Source: Gavia stellata (lineage: Eukaryota; Chordata; Aves; Gaviiformes; Gaviidae). Taken from it: DNA of 64,000 nt. The notes beneath the pieces are model-generated. The model saw only the letters and a list, made by a program, of their open reading frames with translations. It was not told the DNA's origin and ran no database searches. Below are positions 60,258-64,000 of the stretch, piece after piece (position 1 is the first letter of the stretch; each line of letters opens with the position of its first letter). The DNA is taken from NCBI RefSeq assembly GCF_030936135.1, contig NC_082595.1:22147930-22211929 (forward strand), read 5' to 3'. The translations under genes and the position numbers were made by a program.

Positions 60258-63200
60258 TTTCAGCGGAGCTTATGACCCAGAGATTGCCCTTTCCTCAGTA
60301 CACGCGAGCAAAATGAAATGGTTCCAGCCTTTTCCTCAGTTTCTGCTCCCTGTATTGGAGAGAGCTCTTCAATGAGACTAGTGATCTAAAGAAGGAAATC
60401 TCAAGGGACAGGAGCTTTGCAGCCTTCTGACCTGTTCTTCTTCACTAATCCTCTCTATTAATACAGCCTGTGAATCTGCGGCCAGCCCAAGACAGCAGAT
60501 TTCCTCATATCCTTATTACTGCTACATGCAGAAATCTTTAATGAAGAGCATGTATCTGACAAAAAGACAACTTCCTTTAAAATAGGGTGATACCACATAA
60601 ACTACAGGCTCACAGGCACACCCACAAACGCAGTGCATATTGGTATGTTGCTGAAATAGGAGTACTTTTGTACTTTTGTCTTCACTGAAGACCAGTAGAG
60701 TTTTAGTTCAAATGAAATTGAGGACGGATCTCACACAGATTTAAAAAAAAGGCAGAGTAAAAAACAACGGGGAGATGTCTGAGAATGTGACTTTAACATA
60801 GCAGAAGAAAACACCTATGAAGTTACTTTACCAGCAGGATAGTTGCTAATTTAAAAAGAAGGGAAGATAATTTCCAGTACAGGTTGAAAAACATTTTTTT
60901 AAGTCCTTTGAATTGTATTTTTAGACTGCTAAGCATCCTCCAAACTAGTATGCTCCAAGTATAGTTGGATTTTTCCCACCCTGTTGAAAAATGAGACCTC
61001 ATCTTACTGAGGAGACACGTTACATGTGATTTAAATGAGTCAGTCTGGAGTATTTTTAGTCTTTACTGAGGTACCAATGGTTGTATTTCAGACATGGCCT
61101 CTCTCACCAATCAGATTGTAGTCATAATTAAAAAATTTGGGTCTGAATTAATTCAGCTGGAACAGCAAAGTTTTCCTGGCAAGCTACACACTCTTACTGC
61201 ACTGAAATCCCTGTGCCCCTCTCGGTGCCCCAACCGGCTTGCCCCTTCCCACCCTCGGCAGCAAATCAGGCCCGGCAGTGGCACCTGACCGAAGGAAGCA
61301 AAGCACCTCACTGGGAACCTCCACTGTCCACGGGCTGGTTTTGTCCTTCCTGAGGTGGATTAATTCCTGCCGTCAAGCCTTCCCTGTGTTTGTTATGATA
61401 GCGTCACGGCGAGAGAGGGGAATAAAGGCAATGTGATGAGAATAGAAGGGGAGAGCGAGAAGAAGGGAGAAATAGCCGCGTTGTGGTGAAAGGTGGAAGC
61501 CTCTCACCTTCCTGCTAATGGTGAGGACAGCGACCCACACACTCACTTCACTGAAGTCCCTTGCAGGGGTGCTAGGCTTGACTTGTCCCCAGCCATGTCG
61601 CTCTTGTACCAGTCACTGGGGTGCTGCTCTCTCTTTCTCCAACCTAAAGTCTGCAGCATGGGTCTGGCAGCTCCCGCAGATCCCATTTAAGCAGCCAAGT
61701 GACCTGATTTTCCCAACCGCGAGCCACAGCCCATCTCCTGCTGACTTTTTGTAGAGACCTCTTCCTAAGTCTGTCTATAGAGAGCTGGAGTTTAACCCTG
61801 ACAAGCCTCCTGAAACACGCTGCTTAGCACACTGTGACAGAGTGACCTGGGACTTACCAGCTCGGTGATTAAAAATGGCCCTAGCAGTGCTCTCAAGGCC
61901 AAAGTCCTTCACTGCTGTGCTCCTGCAACAGTCCCAGGTTGCCCCCTGTACTCCCACCACCACCCCAGCTTCGGGCATCGCTTGACCATGCGCACATCCC
62001 TCACAAGGCTGTCCAGAACGCCTGGCACATGCGGCCTTTTCTCTGCCACGGTGCTGCTCTCTGAGGTTGCCATTTAAGCGTCCTGTGGTCCCCAGCAAAG
62101 CCCTGGATGTGCATCAACTTTCACGGGGAATACGTGCACAATCACAGCTTTTCAACACTGAGCTACAGCAGCCATTTCTAGCTAGTTACCCACTTGTCTG
62201 TAAGTGCATCGCTGTTCAGGAGGATTGGGATAAAGTTGTGCCTGAAGGCAGTGCTCGGGGACCCTCAGAAACGTTCAAGAAGGCCCACAACAAAGCCCAG
62301 CCATATCACCTACTCTTCAGGACAAAGTACTTCAGGCAAAGAAGAGGTCCTCTTCTGACAGCCCATCACAAAGCCCATCTGTCCATGGATGCCCACGTCT
62401 TCATCGGAGTGTATTTCATCACCTACCAAGAGAAAGATGTGGAAAAGGATGACACTTTACATTGGGCAAAAACTGTCTACCTGCTCCATGCTTCCTCTAC
62501 TCTCTCGTTGAAAATGAATCAGCTTGTTTGTGGGACAAGTCCAAGGCCTCTGGGCAAGATCCCTCAGCCTTGTGAGAGGGACGAGAACAGCTCCTCGATG
62601 AGTTTTCTCCTGCAATGAGGCGTGTCTTACCCTGTGCAGGTCACTCCTGCTGTGCAGCCAGGACCTGGTGTCCTGGAACTAGGTCTTGGTCCCCACCTCG
62701 CAGGTAGCCATGCTCGTGGCAAGTATAGGGAGTGCTGATCTTCAACACCACAGGCAGTGTTGAGGTGGCAGAACATGCTTGCTAACCGCTTCCCTTCATG
62801 CACAAGCAGTTTTTCCATGGCATTTGGAACAGGCCTAGACTTCCAAGTCTGAGTTTGGCATCTGTTGCCACACAAATGCCAGTGCCCATGACTTTGATTA
62901 AATAGGGACAGGGACAACCAGTGGAGAGTATTTTTCATGTAAGCTGTTCAAGGAAACTGTATGATTTACATGCATGTGACCTCTTTAGGCATAAGCACTT
63001 TAAACGTTAATAGAGTAACAATGATCATTATTTCCCTTTTGTTACAACAAATGGCAAATCATATTATTTGCCTTGATATCCTGAACCTGAATCTTGACTT
63101 TTCCCAGCTGTTCTTTTGGTTTTATGTAAGTACCACAGCTCCATGGACACTTCAATTCAACTTTCCATTTTAAGGAGAAAGTCTTCTGCCAAGCCTTGCA

Positions 63201-64000
63201 CCTTGCAATAATAATGAGATGAAAAAAAAAAAGAGCCTTTTGATACCAGGGAGAAAAAAAAAAATAATCAGGGTGAACTGTTCCCCATGGTCTAGCATCC
63301 CTTTTGATGAATTTTTTTCCCCTGATCTTCACATGCTACACTGAGTGACTAATATCAGCCTGCTTGCAGTTTTCTCCTTACTCTCTCTGGTGGCATCCTT
63401 CAATAAAGGACAGAGACTTTGCAAACTCCTGTGTTGTGTTTCATGTGTCCGCAGGTCACCGTACTTCCAAACGGTGAGGGAAGGCTCCCTCTGCAGATTA
63501 GTCACTTTGTTTCTTGTCTCTCAGTGCTTTGGTGGTGACCAATTTATTGCACTGAGTGCCTCTACTATCTTTGCAAAGTGCTTTGAAAAGATTAGAGCAG
63601 TATATGCTGCGGGCAGTTCTATAAAAAGGAGAAGAAAACTAAAACGCTGTGGTGGTACGGAGAAATTACTGTGTTTGACATAGCTATGACTGTGGGAAGA
63701 CATGTGAAAAATACTGATTTGGACACAAAAGGACCCTAAAGGGCCCCTTTCCTAAATATGTAGAAGCTACAGGCTGGCTCCACAGAAGGGACACAAGTGA
63801 TGCAAACGTGCCTTGGGAGACTGCTGCTGCCGCTCCTGCTATACGCTCCCTCTGCTCACCCAAACCTCTCGCGCGTGCGGTTCTCCCCGCTGTGACCTGC
63901 CTGCCAGGTATAGCAGAGCTGTGCGACCCATCTCCTGTCAGCTGTGGGCAGAGAGGCTGCGGCGGTACTGCAGACCTGGCCATAAGGGTCAGGTCTCTGC
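60258..64000. other. Upstream flank of the opsin gene
   Basis: It should hold the opsin promoter and any 5' non-coding exon. Sequence from about 61.2 to 62.7 kb is more GC-rich and includes a 183-codon plus-strand frame at 62067-62618 without recognisable homology. A small CpG-bearing patch is near 63.83-63.97 kb. No gene could be supported. Confidence 0.5.
60447..60452. promoter_or_regulatory. Possible OTX/CRX-type site upstream of the opsin
   Basis: A TAATCC core, the preferred site of the photoreceptor homeodomain factors CRX and OTX2, lies about 190 bases upstream of the opsin ATG. A six-base match is expected by chance in any few kilobases, so this is only a candidate. No convincing TATA box was seen. 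Confidence 0.2.

Noticed and set aside
62067..62618. 183-codon plus-strand open frame, the longest outside CR1
   Set aside because: No recognisable motif, signal peptide or splice context. A frame of this length is expected by chance about once in 64 kb, especially in a GC-richer patch.

Overview
The window looks like a bird nuclear genome. It carries a CR1 retrotransposon copy with the typical avian CR1 3' end (an ATTCTGTG repeat), a second CR1 tail, and a solo LTR of the kind I recognise from songbird and other neoavian endogenous retroviruses. Otherwise the sequence is intron- and intergenic-like, moderately AT-rich DNA with short chance reading frames. No bacterial-type genes, operons or CRISPR arrays are present.

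The one cellular gene I can support is a complete non-visual opsin of the neuropsin (OPN5-like) group. It lies on the minus strand from 60257 (ATG) to 32161 (TAA). Six coding exons (60137-60257, 51729-51934, 38685-38784, 36398-36502, 33262-33485, 32161-32601) join with GT-AG introns and consistent phases into a 398-residue seven-transmembrane receptor with no internal stop. It has the retinal-binding lysine (K294), the disulfide cysteines (C108/C184) and NPxxY. It differs from textbook opsins by a TRY motif in place of DRY/ERY, an Asp at the Schiff-base counterion position (bovine 113) and a Glu just after the second disulfide Cys (bovine 188).

Layout: 1-15.9 kb has no gene I can recognise, only a CT-rich simple repeat and candidate old repeats. 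15.9-17.9 kb is a mobile-element cluster, a solo LTR followed by a 5'-truncated CR1 with a 406-codon open reverse-transcriptase frame. 17.9-32.1 kb is intergenic DNA, probably including the opsin 3' UTR near its right end. 32.2-60.3 kb is the opsin gene; its introns hold a CR1 tail, a 5S-rRNA-like ancient SINE relic, a worn CR1 and a small LTR-end fragment. 60.3-64 kb is the opsin's upstream flank, with a more GC-rich stretch from 61.2 to 62.7 kb.
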